A DNA stretch of 64,000 nucleotides from Enterobacter sp. BIGb0383 (GCF_003751845.1 NZ_RJKQ01000003.1:457898-521897); one strand, 5' to 3'; counted from the first letter of the stretch, positions 43,780-55,507 are shown. Translations and numbers: made by a program. Notes: a model not told the origin generated them from the sequence alone.

Positions 43780-44568
43780 GTGATTGATAAAACCGCCTTT
43801 ATTCATCCTGCCGCGATTGTGGAAGAGGGCGCCATTATTGGTGCTAACGTCCATATCGGCCCGTTCTGTATTGTCGGACCTGACGTTGAAATCGGTGAAG
43901 GTACCGTACTGAAGTCCCACGTTGTCGTAAACGGCCATACTAAAATTGGTCGTGATAACGAGATCTATCAGTTCGCCTCCATTGGGGAAGTTAACCAGGA
44001 TCTGAAATATGCTGGTGAACCGACTCGCGTGGAGATTGGCGATCGCAATCGCATCCGCGAAAGCGTCACCATTCACCGTGGCACGACTCAGGGCGGTGGG
44101 GTAACGAAGGTGGGCAGCGATAACCTGCTGATGATCAATGCGCACGTGGCGCATGACTGTACGATCGGCAATCGCTGTATCCTCGCCAATAACGCAACTC
44201 TGGCGGGGCACGTCTCTCTCGATGACTTCGTGATTATCGGCGGCATGACCGCAGTCCATCAGTTCTGCATCATTGGTGCACACGTGATGGTTGGCGGCTG
44301 CTCCGGTGTTGCGCAGGATGTTCCTCCTTACGTGATTGCGCAGGGTAACCATGCGACGCCGTTTGGGGTGAACATCGAAGGGCTGAAACGTCGTGGCTTT
44401 AGCCGCGAGTCGATTACGGCAATCCGCAACGCGTATAAGCAACTGTACCGTAGCGGCAAAACGCTGGAAGAAGCGAAGCCGGAAATCGCCGAACTGGCCG
44501 CGCAGTACCCTGAAGTTCAGGCATTTTATGACTTCTTTGGGCGCTCAACGCGTGGTCTGATCCGTTAA
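43780..44568 (+). CDS. lpxA: UDP-N-acetylglucosamine O-acyltransferase LpxA
   Basis: First step of lipid A synthesis, acylating UDP-GlcNAc with 3-hydroxymyristate. The 262 residues match E. coli. Residues 1-185 are hexapeptide repeats of a left-handed beta helix, for example [20 protein letters not shown]; catalytic H125 lies in [11 protein letters not shown]; a helical C-terminal domain follows. The start is GTG 43780, the same rare start as in E. coli. The stop overlaps the lpxB ATG by one base, so translation is coupled. Confidence 0.98.
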   Translation: MIDKTAFIHPAAIVEEGAIIGANVHIGPFCIVGPDVEIGEGTVLKSHVVVNGHTKIGRDNEIYQFASIGEVNQDLKYAGEPTRVEIGDRNRIRESVTIHRGTTQGGGVTKVGSDNLLMINAHVAHDCTIGNRCILANNATLAGHVSLDDFVIIGGMTAVHQFCIIGAHVMVGGCSGVAQDVPPYVIAQGNHATPFGVNIEGLKRRGFSRESITAIRNAYKQLYRSGKTLEEAKPEIAELAAQYPEVQAFYDFFGRSTRGLIR

Positions 44569-45716
44569 TGGTTGATTCACGTCCATTAACGATAGCCCTG
44601 GTCGCCGGAGAAACCTCCGGCGATATTCTTGGTGCCGGTCTTATCCGTGCGCTAAAGGAGCGTGTTCCCAACGCCCGTTTTGTTGGTGTTGCCGGACCGC
44701 GCATGCAGGCCGAAGGCTGTGAAGCCTGGTATGAGATGGAAGAGCTGGCGGTTATGGGCATCGTTGAGGTGCTGGGCCGTTTGCGTCGTCTGCTGCATAT
44801 CCGCGCCGATTTGACCCGTCGCTTTAGCGAACTCCAGCCGGACGTTTTCGTCGGCATTGATGCCCCCGATTTCAATATTACCCTTGAGGGGAACCTGAAA
44901 AAACGCGGCATTCGTACTATTCACTATGTCAGTCCGTCCGTCTGGGCGTGGCGACAGAAACGCGTTTTCAAAATAGGCAGAGCCACCGACCTGGTGCTCG
45001 CATTTCTGCCTTTCGAAAAAGCGTTTTACGATCGTTTCAACGTACCCTGCCGCTTTATCGGCCACACCATGGCCGATGCCATGCCGCTGGATCCCGATAA
45101 AAACGCGGCGCGCGATACGCTGGGAATCGACCATAATGCCCACTGTCTGGCGCTGCTGCCGGGCAGCCGCGGTGCGGAAGTCGAAATGCTCAGCGCCGAT
45201 TTCTTACGTACCGCGATGCTCCTTCGCCAGCGCTATCCGGATCTGGAAGTGCTGGTGCCGTTGGTTAACGCGAAACGGCGTGAACAGTTTGAGCAGATTA
45301 AAGCCGAGGTGGCACCGGATCTCCGTGTCCATCTGCTGGACGGCATGGCCCGCGAGGCGATGATCGCCAGCGATGCGGCGCTGCTGGCCTCGGGCACGGC
45401 GGCGCTGGAGTGCATGCTGGCGAAATGTCCGATGGTCGTCGGCTATCGCATGAAGCCTTTTACCTTCTGGCTGGCGAAGCGTCTGGTGAAAACCGACTAT
45501 GTTTCACTCCCGAATCTGCTGGCGGGTCGCGAGCTGGTCAAAGAGCTGCTGCAGGACGAATGCCAGCCGCAGGCGCTTGCCGATGCGTTAGAGCCGCTGC
45601 TCGCTCGCGGCAGCACCAGCAATGCGGTACATGACATTTTCCGCGAGCTGCATCAGCAGATCCGCTGCAATGCCGACGAGCAGGCGGCACAAGCCGTACT
45701 GGAGTTAGCCCAATGA
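44568..45716 (+). CDS. lpxB: Lipid-A-disaccharide synthase
   Basis: GT-B type glycosyltransferase (GT19) that joins UDP-2,3-diacylglucosamine and lipid X into the lipid A disaccharide, at the inner membrane face. The 382 residues match E. coli. Landmarks are the N-terminal [25 protein letters not shown] and [13 protein letters not shown], and the donor-binding [13 protein letters not shown] near 273-285. ATG overlaps the lpxA stop; the gene stop overlaps rnhB by four bases (ATGA). Confidence 0.98.
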   Translation: MVDSRPLTIALVAGETSGDILGAGLIRALKERVPNARFVGVAGPRMQAEGCEAWYEMEELAVMGIVEVLGRLRRLLHIRADLTRRFSELQPDVFVGIDAPDFNITLEGNLKKRGIRTIHYVSPSVWAWRQKRVFKIGRATDLVLAFLPFEKAFYDRFNVPCRFIGHTMADAMPLDPDKNAARDTLGIDHNAHCLALLPGSRGAEVEMLSADFLRTAMLLRQRYPDLEVLVPLVNAKRREQFEQIKAEVAPDLRVHLLDGMAREAMIASDAALLASGTAALECMLAKCPMVVGYRMKPFTFWLAKRLVKTDYVSLPNLLAGRELVKELLQDECQPQALADALEPLLARGSTSNAVHDIFRELHQQIRCNADEQAAQAVLELAQ

Positions 45717-46309
45717 TCGAATTTGTTTATCCGCATACCCACCTGGTTGCGGGCGTCGATGAAGTCGGCCGCGGGCCGTTAGTGGGCGCGGTGGTGACCG
45801 CGGCGGTGATCCTCGATCCTGCCCGGCCGATCGTTGGCCTGAATGATTCCAAGAAACTGTCTGAAAAGCGCCGACTGGCACTATTCGACGAGATCACAGA
45901 AAAAGCCCTCTGCTGGAGCCTTGGCCGCGCAGAGCCGCATGAAATCGACGAGCTCAATATTCTGCATGCCACCATGCTGGCGATGCAGCGAGCGGTTGCC
46001 GGGCTGCGCATCGTCCCGGAATACGTGCTGATTGACGGCAATCGCTGTCCGGCCCTGCCGATGCCGTCGATGGCGGTGGTTAAGGGCGACAGCCGGGTAG
46101 CTGAAATCAGCGCCGCGTCGATTCTGGCTAAAGTCACCCGCGATGCGGAGATGGCTGCGCTGGACCTCACATTCCCCCAATACGGCTTTGCACAGCACAA
46201 AGGCTATCCGACCGTCTTTCATCTTGAAAGACTGGCCGAGCACGGCGCGACGGCACACCACAGACGCAGCTTCGGTCCGGTGAAACGTGCGCTGGGTCTG
46301 GTGTCCTGA
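45713..46309 (+). CDS. rnhB: Ribonuclease HII
   Basis: Removes RNA from RNA-DNA hybrids and starts excision of single misincorporated ribonucleotides in DNA. The 198 residues match E. coli. The catalytic acids D16 and E17 lie in [14 protein letters not shown], the third in VLIDGN near 108, and the fourth in KVTRDAEM near 126-128. The start overlaps lpxB by four bases; dnaE begins 33 bases downstream, so both may be in one transcript. Confidence 0.98.
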   Translation: MIEFVYPHTHLVAGVDEVGRGPLVGAVVTAAVILDPARPIVGLNDSKKLSEKRRLALFDEITEKALCWSLGRAEPHEIDELNILHATMLAMQRAVAGLRIVPEYVLIDGNRCPALPMPSMAVVKGDSRVAEISAASILAKVTRDAEMAALDLTFPQYGFAQHKGYPTVFHLERLAEHGATAHHRRSFGPVKRALGLVS

Positions 46310-46342
46310 GCGGACGATATTAAGTAACGCGGGATTCTGAAA

Positions 46343-49300
46343 ATGGCTGAACCACGTTTCGTACACCTTCGGGTGCACAGCGACTACTCCATGATCGATG
46401 GGCTGGCAAAAACCGGGCCGCTGGTGAAAAAGGCGGCCGCCCTCGGCATGCCTGCGCTGGCGATCGTCGATTTTACCAATCTCTGCGGCCTGGTGAAGTT
46501 CTACGGAGCGGCGCATGGTGCAGGAATCAAGCCGATTGTCGGTGCGGATTTCCACGTCCAGAGCGAGCTGTTCGGCGACGAAATGACCCAGCTGACGGTG
46601 CTGGCGGCCAATAATACCGGCTATCAGAACCTGACGTTACTGATCTCCCGCGCCTATCAGCGTGGCTATGGCCCGCAGGGGCCGTGGATTGACCGCGAGT
46701 GGCTGGTCGAGCTGAACGAAGGGCTGATCCTGCTCTCCGGTGCGCGCATGGGCGACGTGGGTAAAAGCCTGATGCGTGGCAACAGCGCGCTGGTGGATCA
46801 GTGCGTTGATTTTTATCAGCAGCACTTTGCCGATCGCTTCTATCTCGAACTGATCCGTACCGGTCGTCAGGATGAAGAGAGCTATTTGCATGCCGCCGTC
46901 GAGCTGGCGGAAGCGCGAGGGTTGCCAGTAGTGGCGACCAACGATGTGCGTTTCCTGGAAACCGGCGATTTCGACGCTCATGAAATCCGCGTTGCCATCC
47001 ACGACGGCTTTACGCTCGACGATCCCAAGCGGCCGCGAAACTACTCTCCGCAGCAGTACATGCGCAGCGAAGAGGAGATGTGCGAGCTGTTCTCCGATAT
47101 CCCGGAAGCGCTGGAAAACTCGGTCGAGATCGCCAAACGCTGCAATATTACGGTCCGTCTGGGTGAGTACTTCCTGCCCCAGTTCCCGACCGGTGAGATG
47201 TCGACGGAAGATTTCCTGGTCGTCAAATCGAAAGAGGGTCTGGAAGAGCGCCTGGTGTTCCTGTTCCCGGATGAAGAAGAACGGTTGAAGCAGCGCCCGG
47301 CGTATGATGACCGCCTCGATATTGAGCTGAAGGTTATCAACCAGATGGGGTTCCCTGGCTACTTCCTTATCGTGATGGAATTTATCCAGTGGTCGAAGGA
47401 TAACGGCGTGCCGGTAGGGCCGGGCCGTGGTTCCGGTGCGGGCTCCCTTGTGGCCTATGCGCTGAAAATTACCGATCTTGACCCGCTGGAATTCGACCTG
47501 CTGTTCGAACGCTTCCTGAACCCGGAACGTGTGTCGATGCCCGACTTCGACGTTGACTTCTGTATGGAGAAACGCGACCAGGTTATCGATCACGTGGCGG
47601 AGATGTACGGCCGCGATGCGGTATCGCAGATCATTACTTTCGGTACCATGGCGGCCAAGGCGGTTATCCGCGACGTAGGCCGTGTCCTGGGCCACCCCTA
47701 CGGCTTTGTTGACCGAATTTCAAAACTGGTGCCGCCCGATCCGGGGATGACGCTGGCTAAAGCCTTTGAGGCCGAGCCGCAGCTACCGGAAATTTACGAG
47801 GCGGACGAAGAAGTTAAAGCGCTGATCGATATGGCGCGTAAGCTCGAAGGCGTCACGCGTAACGCCGGGAAACACGCCGGTGGGGTGGTGATCGCACCGA
47901 CTAAAATTACCGACTTTGCGCCGCTCTACTGCGATGAATCCGGGCAGCATCCGGTCACCCAGTTTGACAAGAACGACGTTGAGTACGCCGGGCTGGTGAA
48001 GTTCGACTTCCTGGGCCTGCGTACGCTCACCATCATCGACTGGGCGCTGAAGATGATCAACCCGCGCCGGGCCAAACAGGGCCTGGAGCCGATTGATATC
48101 GCGGCGATCCCGCTGGACGATAAGAAAAGTTTCGATATGCTGCAGCGCTCGGAGACCACCGCGGTCTTCCAGCTTGAATCCCGCGGCATGAAAGATCTGA
48201 TTAAGCGCCTGCAGCCCGACTGCTTCGAAGATATGATCGCCCTGGTGGCGCTGTTCCGCCCGGGGCCGCTGCAGTCGGGGATGGTAGATAACTTTATCGA
48301 CCGTAAGCACGGTCGGGAAGAGATCTCCTATCCTGACGTTCAGTGGCAGCATGAATGCCTCAAGCCGGTGCTGGAGCCAACCTACGGCATTATCCTGTAC
48401 CAGGAACAGGTTATGCAGATTGCCCAGGAGCTTTCCGGCTATACCCTCGGCGGCGCGGATATGCTGCGTCGTGCGATGGGTAAGAAAAAGCCGGAAGAGA
48501 TGGCCAAGCAGCGTGGCACCTTCGAAGAAGGCGCGAAGCAAAACGGCGTCGATGGCGAACTGGCGATGAAAATCTTTGACCTGGTGGAGAAGTTCGCCGG
48601 GTATGGATTTAACAAATCCCACTCCGCGGCCTATGCTTTGGTGTCATACCAGACGCTGTGGCTGAAGGCGCACTATCCGGCCGAGTTTATGGCGGCGGTA
48701 ATGACCGCGGATATGGACAACACCGAGAAGGTCGTTGGCCTGGTGGATGAGTGCTGGCGTATGGGGCTGAAAATCCTGCCGCCGGACATTAACTCCGGGC
48801 TGTACCATTTCCACGTCAACGACGAAGGCGAGATAGTCTACGGTATTGGCGCCATTAAAGGCGTCGGGGAAGGGCCGATTGAGGCGATTCTTGAAGCACG
48901 TAACAGCGGTGGCTATTTCCGTGAACTGTTTGATCTGTGCGCACGTACCGATACTAAAAAGCTGAACCGTCGGGTGCTGGAAAAATTGATTATGTCCGGG
49001 GCGTTTGACCGTCTTGGGCCGCACCGCGCCGCGTTGATGAACTCACTGGCGGATGCGCTGAAAGCGGCGGATCAGCATGCGAAAGCCGAGGCCATTGGCC
49101 AGGCGGATATGTTCGGCGTCCTGGCCGATGAGCCGGAAGTGGTCGAGCAGTCCTACGCCAGCTGTCAGCCGTGGCCGGAACAGATCGTACTGGATGGGGA
49201 ACGGGAAACGCTGGGTCTCTATCTGACCGGGCACCCGATCACCCAGTACCTGAAAGAAATTGAGCGTTATGTCGGCGGCTATCGCCTGAAAGACATGCAT

Positions 49301-49825
49301 CCCACCGAACGTGGTAAAATGACCACGGCGGCGGGGCTCGTTATTGCTGCGCGGGTAATGGTCACCAAGCGCGGCAATCGAATCGGCATCTGTACGCTGG
49401 ATGACCGTTCCGGGCGTCTGGAGGTGATGTTATTCACCGACGCGCTGGATAAATACCAGCATATGCTGGAAAAAGACCGCATACTTATCGTCAGCGGACA
49501 GGTCAGCTTTGATGACTTCAGCGGTGGGCTTAAAATGATGGCCCGTGAAGTTATGGACATTGACGAAGCCCGCGAAAAATATGCTCGCGGGCTTGCTATC
49601 TCGCTGACGGACAGGCAAATTGATGACCAGCTTTTAAACCGACTCCGTCAGTCTCTGGAACCCCACCGTTCGGGAACCATTCCAGTACACCTCTACTATC
49701 AGAGGACGGATGCGCGCGCGCGGTTGCGCTTTGGCGCAGGCTGGCGCGTCTCTCCGAGCGATCGTTTACTCAACGATCTGCGCGGCCTTATTGGCCCGGA
49801 GCAGGTGGAACTGGAGTTTGACTAA
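46343..49825 (+). CDS. dnaE: DNA polymerase III alpha subunit
   Basis: Catalytic subunit of the replicative polymerase. The 1160 residues match E. coli. The N-terminal PHP domain is [16 protein letters not shown] onward (to about 270); the C-family polymerase site has [13 protein letters not shown] catalytic aspartates ([15 protein letters not shown], near 400) and a third Asp in VKFDFLGL near 555. A helix-hairpin-helix and OB-fold follow ([14 protein letters not shown]), and the C-terminal tau-binding region ends QVELEFD. The helices after [19 protein letters not shown] are typical. accA follows 12 bases later. Confidence 0.99.
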   Translation: MAEPRFVHLRVHSDYSMIDGLAKTGPLVKKAAALGMPALAIVDFTNLCGLVKFYGAAHGAGIKPIVGADFHVQSELFGDEMTQLTVLAANNTGYQNLTLLISRAYQRGYGPQGPWIDREWLVELNEGLILLSGARMGDVGKSLMRGNSALVDQCVDFYQQHFADRFYLELIRTGRQDEESYLHAAVELAEARGLPVVATNDVRFLETGDFDAHEIRVAIHDGFTLDDPKRPRNYSPQQYMRSEEEMCELFSDIPEALENSVEIAKRCNITVRLGEYFLPQFPTGEMSTEDFLVVKSKEGLEERLVFLFPDEEERLKQRPAYDDRLDIELKVINQMGFPGYFLIVMEFIQWSKDNGVPVGPGRGSGAGSLVAYALKITDLDPLEFDLLFERFLNPERVSMPDFDVDFCMEKRDQVIDHVAEMYGRDAVSQIITFGTMAAKAVIRDVGRVLGHPYGFVDRISKLVPPDPGMTLAKAFEAEPQLPEIYEADEEVKALIDMARKLEGVTRNAGKHAGGVVIAPTKITDFAPLYCDESGQHPVTQFDKNDVEYAGLVKFDFLGLRTLTIIDWALKMINPRRAKQGLEPIDIAAIPLDDKKSFDMLQRSETTAVFQLESRGMKDLIKRLQPDCFEDMIALVALFRPGPLQSGMVDNFIDRKHGREEISYPDVQWQHECLKPVLEPTYGIILYQEQVMQIAQELSGYTLGGADMLRRAMGKKKPEEMAKQRGTFEEGAKQNGVDGELAMKIFDLVEKFAGYGFNKSHSAAYALVSYQTLWLKAHYPAEFMAAVMTADMDNTEKVVGLVDECWRMGLKILPPDINSGLYHFHVNDEGEIVYGIGAIKGVGEGPIEAILEARNSGGYFRELFDLCARTDTKKLNRRVLEKLIMSGAFDRLGPHRAALMNSLADALKAADQHAKAEAIGQADMFGVLADEPEVVEQSYASCQPWPEQIVLDGERETLGLYLTGHPITQYLKEIERYVGGYRLKDMHPTERGKMTTAAGLVIAARVMVTKRGNRIGICTLDDRSGRLEVMLFTDALDKYQHMLEKDRILIVSGQVSFDDFSGGLKMMAREVMDIDEAREKYARGLAISLTDRQIDDQLLNRLRQSLEPHRSGTIPVHLYYQRTDARARLRFGAGWRVSPSDRLLNDLRGLIGPEQVELEFD

Positions 49826-49837
49826 TACAGGAATACT

Positions 49838-50797
49838 ATGAGTCTGAATTTCCTTGATTTCGAACAGCCGATTGCTGAGCTGGAAGCGAAAATCGATTCT
49901 CTGACAGCGGTAAGCCGTCAGGATGAAAAACTGGATATTAACATCGACGAAGAAGTGCATCGTCTGCGCGAAAAAAGCGTAGAGCTGACGCGCAAAATCT
50001 TCGCCGATCTTGGTGCATGGCAGATAGCCCAGCTGGCACGCCATCCACTGCGTCCTTACACCCTGGATTATCTCCGCCTGGCGTTCGACGAATTTGACGA
50101 ACTGGCCGGTGACCGTGCTTACGCTGACGACAAAGCTATCGTGGGTGGTATTGCGCGTCTTGATGGTCGCCCTGTGATGGTGATTGGCCATCAGAAAGGT
50201 CGTGAAACCAAAGAAAAAATCCGCCGCAACTTCGGTATGCCGGCGCCGGAAGGTTACCGTAAGGCCCTGCGCCTGATGGAAATGGCCGAGCGCTTTAATA
50301 TGCCGATTATCACCTTTATCGATACCCCTGGTGCCTATCCGGGTGTGGGTGCGGAAGAGCGCGGTCAGTCCGAAGCGATCGCCCGCAACCTGCGTGAAAT
50401 GTCGCGCCTCAACGTACCGGTAATCTGTACTGTGATCGGTGAAGGCGGCTCCGGCGGCGCGCTGGCCATTGGCGTGGGCGATAAAGTGAATATGCTGCAA
50501 TACAGCACCTATTCCGTTATCTCTCCGGAAGGCTGCGCCTCCATTCTGTGGAAGAGCGCCGACAAGGCTCCGCTGGCAGCAGAAGCAATGGGCATTATCG
50601 CTCCGCGTCTGAAAGAGCTGAAGCTGATCGATACCGTGATCGCGGAACCGCTGGGCGGTGCGCATCGCAATCCGGAAGCCATTGCGGCTTCTCTGAAAGC
50701 GCAGCTGGTAGCCGATCTGGCCGATCTCGACGTGCTGAGCAAAGAAGACCTGCGTAACCGTCGTTACCAGCGTCTGATGAGCTACGGTTACGCCTGA
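49838..50797 (+). CDS. accA: Acetyl-CoA carboxylase carboxyltransferase subunit alpha
   Basis: With AccD forms the carboxyltransferase that makes malonyl-CoA from carboxybiotin and acetyl-CoA, the first committed step of fatty-acid synthesis. The 319 residues match E. coli. Crotonase-type oxyanion-hole segments are [23 protein letters not shown] near 155-175 and [15 protein letters not shown] near 200-214. In E. coli AccA is also reported to bind its own message. The gene lies 12 bases after dnaE and ends in a strong terminator. Confidence 0.99.
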   Translation: MSLNFLDFEQPIAELEAKIDSLTAVSRQDEKLDINIDEEVHRLREKSVELTRKIFADLGAWQIAQLARHPLRPYTLDYLRLAFDEFDELAGDRAYADDKAIVGGIARLDGRPVMVIGHQKGRETKEKIRRNFGMPAPEGYRKALRLMEMAERFNMPIITFIDTPGAYPGVGAEERGQSEAIARNLREMSRLNVPVICTVIGEGGSGGALAIGVGDKVNMLQYSTYSVISPEGCASILWKSADKAPLAAEAMGIIAPRLKELKLIDTVIAEPLGGAHRNPEAIAASLKAQLVADLADLDVLSKEDLRNRRYQRLMSYGYA

Positions 50798-50814
50798 TAG
50801 CCTCACGCATTCTG

Positions 50815-50844
50815 AAAAAGCCACACGACCGTGTGGCTTTTTTT
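50815..50844 (+). terminator. Intrinsic terminator after accA
   Basis: AAAAAGCCACAC (50815-50826) pairs with GTGTGGCTTTTT around GACC, with two further Ts. Ends the rnhB-dnaE-accA run before ldcC. Confidence 0.95.
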
Positions 50845-50899
50845 ATGGCTGCGGTTTACCTGGGCTATGATTAGCTAAGGTTTTTTCCAGGAGGAACGC

Positions 50900-53038
50900 G
50901 TGAATATTATCGCCATCATGGGGCCGCACGGGGTCTACTACAAAGACGAGCCCATCAAAGAGCTGGAAGCGGCGCTGGAACAGCAGGGGTTCAAAATCAT
51001 CTGGCCGCAGAACAGCGCCGACCTGCTGAAGTTTATCGAGCACAATCCGCGTATCTGCGGGGTCATTTTCGACTGGGATGAGTACAGCGTTGACCTCTGC
51101 AGCGATATCAACCAGCTTAATGAGTACCTGCCGCTCTACGCCTTTATCAATACCCACTCCACCCTCGACGTCAGTGTGCACGACATGCGTATGGCGCTGT
51201 GGTTCTTTGAATACTCCCTGGGCGCGGCGCAGGACATTGCCACCCGGATTGGTCAGTACACGACCGAGTATATCGACAACATTATGCCGCCGTTCACGCG
51301 GGCGCTCTTTACCTATGTCAAAGAGGGGAAGTATACCTTCTGTACGCCGGGCCATATGGCGGGTACGGCCTACCAGAAAAGCCCGGTTGGCTGCCTGTTC
51401 TATGATTTCTTCGGCGGTAATACGCTGAAGGCGGACGTGTCGATCTCGGTCACCGAGCTGGGATCGCTCCTCGATCATACCGGCCCGCATCTGGAGGCGG
51501 AGGAGTATATCGCCCGCACCTTTGGTGCAGAGCAGAGCTATATGGTGACCAACGGCACCTCGACATCGAACAAGATCGTCGGGATGTATGCCGCGCCGGC
51601 CGGCAGTACGCTGCTTATCGATCGTAACTGCCATAAATCACTGGCGCACCTGCTGATGATGAGTGACGTCGTGCCGCTATGGTTAAAGCCGGGACGCAAC
51701 GCGCTTGGGATCCTCGGCGGGATCCCGCGGCGAGAATTTTCCCGTATCAGCATCGAACAGAAGGTGGCGCAGACGCCCGATGCCAGCTGGCCGGTGCATG
51801 CGGTGATCACCAATTCCACCTACGATGGTTTGCTCTATAACACTAACTGGATCAAAGCCACCCTCGACGTGCCGTCGATCCATTTCGATTCCGCCTGGGT
51901 GCCCTATACCCATTTCCACCCGATCTATCAGGGAAAAAGCGGCATGAGCGGCGAGCGGGTGCCGGGCAAAGTCTTCTTCGAAACCCAGTCGACCCACAAA
52001 ATGCTGGCGGCATTTTCGCAGGCATCGCTGATCCACATTAAAGGGGAGTATGACGAAGAGACCTTTAATGAAGCCTTTATGATGCACACCACCACCTCTC
52101 CAAGCTATCCGCTGGTGGCGTCAATTGAGACGGCCGCCGCGATGCTGCGCGGCAATCCGGGCAAGCGGCTGATTAATCGCTCGGTCGAGCGCGCCCTGCA
52201 TTTCCGCAAAGAGGTCCAGCGCCTGCGGGAAGAGTCTGAGGGCTGGTTCTTCGATATCTGGCAGCCGGAAGATATCGACGAGGCGGAGTGCTGGCCGGTA
52301 GCGCCGGGTGAAGCCTGGCACGGTTTTCAGGAGGCGGATGCCGATCATCTGTTCCTCGATCCGGTCAAGGTGACCATCCTGACGCCGGGCATGGATGAGC
52401 AGGGCGTGATGAGCGATGAAGGTATTCCCGCTGCGCTGGTGGCTAAGTTCCTGGATGAACGCGGCGTGGTGGTGGAGAAAACCGGCCCTTACAACCTGCT
52501 GTTCCTCTTCAGTATCGGTATTGATAAAACCCGGGCGATGAGCCTGCTCCGTGGCCTGACGGAGTTTAAGCGCGCCTGGGATCTTAATCTTCGGGTGCGC
52601 AATATGCTGCCGGATCTCTACGCCGAAGATCCCGATTTCTACCGTAATATGCGCATCCAGGATCTGGGGCAGGGGATCCACCGCCTGATCCGTCAGCACC
52701 AGCTGCCGCGCCTGATGCTGCAGGCCTTCGACGTGCTGCCGGAAATGAAAATGACGCCGCATCAGGCCTGGCAGCTGCAGATCAAAGGTGAGGTTGAAAC
52801 CATTGAGATCGAACAGCTGGTGGGCCGCGTTTCGGCCAGTATGATCCTGCCGTATCCACCGGGCGTTCCGTTGTTGATGCCGGGAGAGATGATCACCGAG
52901 GAAAGTCGGGCCGTACTCGATTTCCTGCTGATGCTCTGTTCGATCGGTCGTCATTATCCCGGCTTTGACACCGATATTCACGGTGCGAAGCGCAATGAAG
53001 AGGGTGCTTACCTGGTACGAGTCCTAAAAGATGGCTGA
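50900..53038 (+). CDS. ldcC: Constitutive lysine decarboxylase LdcC
   Basis: PLP enzyme converting lysine to cadaverine. The 712-residue product (713 in E. coli) has the N-terminal wing domain (about 1-130), the core with PLP lysine K367 in TQSTHKML and the partner motif FDSAWVPYTHFHP, and a C-terminal domain. Compared with the inducible paralogue CadA, the context accA-ldcC-yaeR-tilS identifies it as LdcC. The start is GTG 50900 behind a strong GGAGG. No regulator such as cadC lies nearby. It may assist acid tolerance, like clcA. Confidence 0.95.
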   Translation: MNIIAIMGPHGVYYKDEPIKELEAALEQQGFKIIWPQNSADLLKFIEHNPRICGVIFDWDEYSVDLCSDINQLNEYLPLYAFINTHSTLDVSVHDMRMALWFFEYSLGAAQDIATRIGQYTTEYIDNIMPPFTRALFTYVKEGKYTFCTPGHMAGTAYQKSPVGCLFYDFFGGNTLKADVSISVTELGSLLDHTGPHLEAEEYIARTFGAEQSYMVTNGTSTSNKIVGMYAAPAGSTLLIDRNCHKSLAHLLMMSDVVPLWLKPGRNALGILGGIPRREFSRISIEQKVAQTPDASWPVHAVITNSTYDGLLYNTNWIKATLDVPSIHFDSAWVPYTHFHPIYQGKSGMSGERVPGKVFFETQSTHKMLAAFSQASLIHIKGEYDEETFNEAFMMHTTTSPSYPLVASIETAAAMLRGNPGKRLINRSVERALHFRKEVQRLREESEGWFFDIWQPEDIDEAECWPVAPGEAWHGFQEADADHLFLDPVKVTILTPGMDEQGVMSDEGIPAALVAKFLDERGVVVEKTGPYNLLFLFSIGIDKTRAMSLLRGLTEFKRAWDLNLRVRNMLPDLYAEDPDFYRNMRIQDLGQGIHRLIRQHQLPRLMLQAFDVLPEMKMTPHQAWQLQIKGEVETIEIEQLVGRVSASMILPYPPGVPLLMPGEMITEESRAVLDFLLMLCSIGRHYPGFDTDIHGAKRNEEGAYLVRVLKDG

Positions 53039-53096
53039 CCCCTTGCACACTGTGGGTTTTCACCGGTAACGTGCAGACAACAGAAAAGGAGAGGCT

Positions 53097-53486
53097 ATGC
53101 TGGGTTTAAAACAGGTTCACCATATCGCCATTATCGCCACCGACTATGCGCGTAGTAAGGCGTTCTATTGCGATACCCTCGGTTTTACGCTGCAGGCCGA
53201 AGTGTATCGCGCCGAGCGTGACTCGTGGAAAGGCGACCTCGCGCTTAACGGTCAGTATGTGATTGAGCTGTTCTCATTTCCGTTCCCGCCGGCGCGTCCC
53301 AGCCATCCCGAAGCCTGCGGCCTGCGGCATCTGGCCTTCAGCGTGGACGATATTGACCGGGCAGTGGCGCATCTGACGGAGCAGGGCGTGGCCTGCGAAG
53401 ATATCCGGGTCGATCCCCTTACCGCTAAGCGCTTCACGTTTTTTGCCGATCCTGACGGCCTGCCGCTGGAGCTTTACCAGCAGTAA
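53097..53486 (+). CDS. yaeR: VOC (glyoxalase I-like) family protein YaeR
   Basis: Small cytoplasmic protein of 129 residues, the same length as in E. coli, of the vicinal oxygen chelate fold: two beta-alpha-beta-beta-beta modules. The expected metal ligands are a His in QVHHIAIIATD near residue 8, a Glu in YVIELFSFP, a His in CGLRHLAFSV and a Glu near the end, PLELYQQ. Its substrate is not known. Start ATG 53097 follows GGAGAGG. It lies 58 bases after ldcC and 62 before tilS. Confidence 0.95.
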   Translation: MLGLKQVHHIAIIATDYARSKAFYCDTLGFTLQAEVYRAERDSWKGDLALNGQYVIELFSFPFPPARPSHPEACGLRHLAFSVDDIDRAVAHLTEQGVACEDIRVDPLTAKRFTFFADPDGLPLELYQQ

Positions 53487-53548
53487 CGCTTGCCATCACC
53501 GAGAATGCCCGGTAACGTGCCGGGCAGGATCGGTTACCTTTCATCCCC

Positions 53549-54856
53549 ATGACAACACTATCCCTTGCTCAAACTCTGACCGCGCACCGCCATTTTCTGC
53601 TGGCTTTCAGCGGCGGTCTTGATTCGACCGTGCTGCTGCATCAGCTGGTGCTCTGGCGTGAGCAACAGCCGGACATTTGCGTCCGGGCCATCCATATCCA
53701 TCATGGGCTTAGCCCGTATGCGGATAGCTGGGTGACTCACTGTCAGCAGCTCTGTGCCCGCTGGCAGGTACCATTGCAGGTGGAGTACGTCACTCTGTGC
53801 GACGAGGGACTGGGTATCGAAGCCCATGCCCGGCAGGCGCGCTATCAGGCTTTTACCGACGCGTTGCGGCCCGCTGAAGTGCTGGTTACCGCCCAGCATC
53901 TCGACGACCAAAGTGAAACCCTGCTGCTGGCGTTAAAGCGCGGCAGCGGTCCGGCAGGGCTGTCGGCCATGGCGGAAGACTCGCGCTTTGCCGGGACGCG
54001 CCTGCTGCGTCCTCTGCTGAATACGCCGCGAGCGCAGCTGCTGGCACACGCACAGCAGCATGCGCTTGACTGGATCGAAGACGAGAGCAATCAGGACGAT
54101 CGCTACGATCGTAATTTCCTGCGTCTGCGGGTGCTGCCGCTGCTGCTGCAGCGCTGGCCGCATTTCGCCCGGGCGGCTGCCCGCAGCGCGTCGCTTTGCG
54201 CCGAGCAGGAACAGCTGCTTGATGAGCTGCTGGCCGAAGACCTGGCCGGGCTGATCTCTCCTCATGGAGCGCTTTCGATTGCACCGCTGATGGAAAAAAG
54301 CGCCGCGCGCCGGGCTGCGCTGTTGCGGCGCTGGCTGGCGAACCTGGGCGCAGCGATGCCGTCGCGGGAGATGCTGGAACGACTCTGGCACGAGGTGGCG
54401 CTGACCCGCGAGGACGCAACGCCCTGTCTGCGCCTGGGGACGTGGGAGGTACGTCGCTATCAGCAGCAGCTGTGGTGGGTTAATCCGCTTCCGGGGCAAA
54501 GTGAAACCGTGCTGAACTGGCAGGATATCGCTTCCCCGCTCGTCTTGCCGGGCGGGCTGGGTCAGCTCAGGCTGACGCCCGGTGGCGAACTGCGGCCACC
54601 CCGCGACGATGAGGCGGTGTCGATTCGTTTTAAGGCGCCGGGAATGCTGCATATTGTCGGGCGCAACGGCGGACGCAAGCTGAAAAAAATCTGGCAGGAG
54701 CTGGGCGTCGCGCCCTGGCTGCGCGATACCACGCCAATGCTGTTTTACGGCGAGACGCTGATTGCCGCAGTCGGGCAGTTTGTTACGCGGGAAGGGCAGG
54801 CAGGGGACTCGGCGGGAATGACGCTACGCCAGGAAAGGGACGGGCAGAAGAGATAA
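53549..54856 (+). CDS. tilS: tRNA(Ile)-lysidine synthetase
   Basis: Attaches lysine to C34 of tRNA(Ile) with CAU anticodon, changing its codon from AUG to AUA; essential. The 435-residue product (432 in E. coli) has the PP-loop ATPase motif SGGLDST at residues 21-27, then [13 protein letters not shown] and [22 protein letters not shown], a TilS middle domain with [17 protein letters not shown], and a C-terminal domain with [25 protein letters not shown]. The middle and extreme C-terminus differ much more from E. coli than the catalytic part. The ribosome site is weak. Convergent with rof. Confidence 0.97.
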   Translation: MTTLSLAQTLTAHRHFLLAFSGGLDSTVLLHQLVLWREQQPDICVRAIHIHHGLSPYADSWVTHCQQLCARWQVPLQVEYVTLCDEGLGIEAHARQARYQAFTDALRPAEVLVTAQHLDDQSETLLLALKRGSGPAGLSAMAEDSRFAGTRLLRPLLNTPRAQLLAHAQQHALDWIEDESNQDDRYDRNFLRLRVLPLLLQRWPHFARAAARSASLCAEQEQLLDELLAEDLAGLISPHGALSIAPLMEKSAARRAALLRRWLANLGAAMPSREMLERLWHEVALTREDATPCLRLGTWEVRRYQQQLWWVNPLPGQSETVLNWQDIASPLVLPGGLGQLRLTPGGELRPPRDDEAVSIRFKAPGMLHIVGRNGGRKLKKIWQELGVAPWLRDTTPMLFYGETLIAAVGQFVTREGQAGDSAGMTLRQERDGQKR

Positions 54857-54864
54857 CTGCCCGT
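54840..54864. terminator. Hairpin overlapping the tilS stop, between convergent tilS and rof
   Basis: ACGGGCAG (54840-54847) pairs with CTGCCCGT (54857-54864) across the tilS stop codon. It could serve both genes; T-runs are short. Confidence 0.5.
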
Positions 54865-54871
54865 ATATCTG

Positions 54872-55132
54872 TCAGGACTCGCTCACCACGACGGTGCCGA
54901 TTTCAGGATGGCTAAAGCTCGCAATCTTATCAAGGCGGAGTTCGCGCGCGCCGTCGGGCGCTTCTACCACCAGGTACTCCACGTTTTTACGTGACAGTAA
55001 ATCACTGGCCTTAGCCTTAAGCACTTCGCCGTCTTTCAGTTCCAGCGTCAGCAGAAGATGATGCTGGCAGGCGAGTTCGAGATTGTCATAGTCATCGCAG
55101 TTGATGGGTTGATAGGTATCATTCATTGACAT
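54872..55132 (-). CDS. rof: Rho-binding antiterminator Rof
   Basis: Small protein that binds transcription terminator Rho and blocks its RNA binding. The 86 residues match E. coli Rof (YaeO): [22 protein letters not shown], followed by an Sm-like beta barrel with [21 protein letters not shown] and a conserved end, [16 protein letters not shown] start at the second Met (two codons in) is also possible. It overlaps yaeP by 14 bases, so the two are one unit. Confidence 0.95.
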   Translation of the reverse strand: MSMNDTYQPINCDDYDNLELACQHHLLLTLELKDGEVLKAKASDLLSRKNVEYLVVEAPDGARELRLDKIASFSHPEIGTVVVSES

Positions 55133-55319
55133 AATCGCTCACCAGTAAGTTCGCGGCAGCATACGCCGCCTTTTCCTTGACCGACTCTGAAATGGTTGTA
55201 TCCGCAGCCACTTCATTCAGCACGTTCAACACGCAACCCAGCGCGTCCGGGACATACCCTAAGTCTCCGCTGGCTATTTCCGCATACCTCTTGCGAATTA
55301 ACTCACAATAGCGTTCCAC
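55119..55319 (-). CDS. yaeP: UPF0253 family protein YaeP
   Basis: Conserved small protein of 66 residues with no known function, the same length as in E. coli. The sequence [23 protein letters not shown] and the end [17 protein letters not shown] are almost unchanged; it is predicted to be mainly helical and has no signal or membrane segment. It is directly upstream of rof and overlaps its start by 14 bases, which suggests translational coupling. Divergent from yaeQ, with a 188-base gap in which I see no other gene. Confidence 0.94.
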   Translation of the reverse strand: MERYCELIRKRYAEIASGDLGYVPDALGCVLNVLNEVAADTTISESVKEKAAYAAANLLVSDYVNE

Positions 55320-55507
55320 ATGGCCTCCTGTCAGTGACCTGACTTAACCGTGAGAGATAAATAAGCCTACGAAGATTAACTCTGTTTAGCAAGGTGACTA
55401 TACCACAGTCATTTAAGCAATATCAGCAGCATGAGTGACGCATAACGTGACAGCGCTTTGCCCGTGGTTTCGCTACAATAGGGCCGATTAAGTAAAGGAG
55501 CAGTGTC

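Noticed and set aside
46637..47695. Minus-strand frame (352 codons) opposite dnaE
   Set aside because: Antisense shadow in a highly conserved gene; composition typical of reverse-strand frames.
49766..50824. Minus-strand frame (352 codons) opposite accA
   Set aside because: Antisense shadow; it also runs across the accA stop and into the terminator region.
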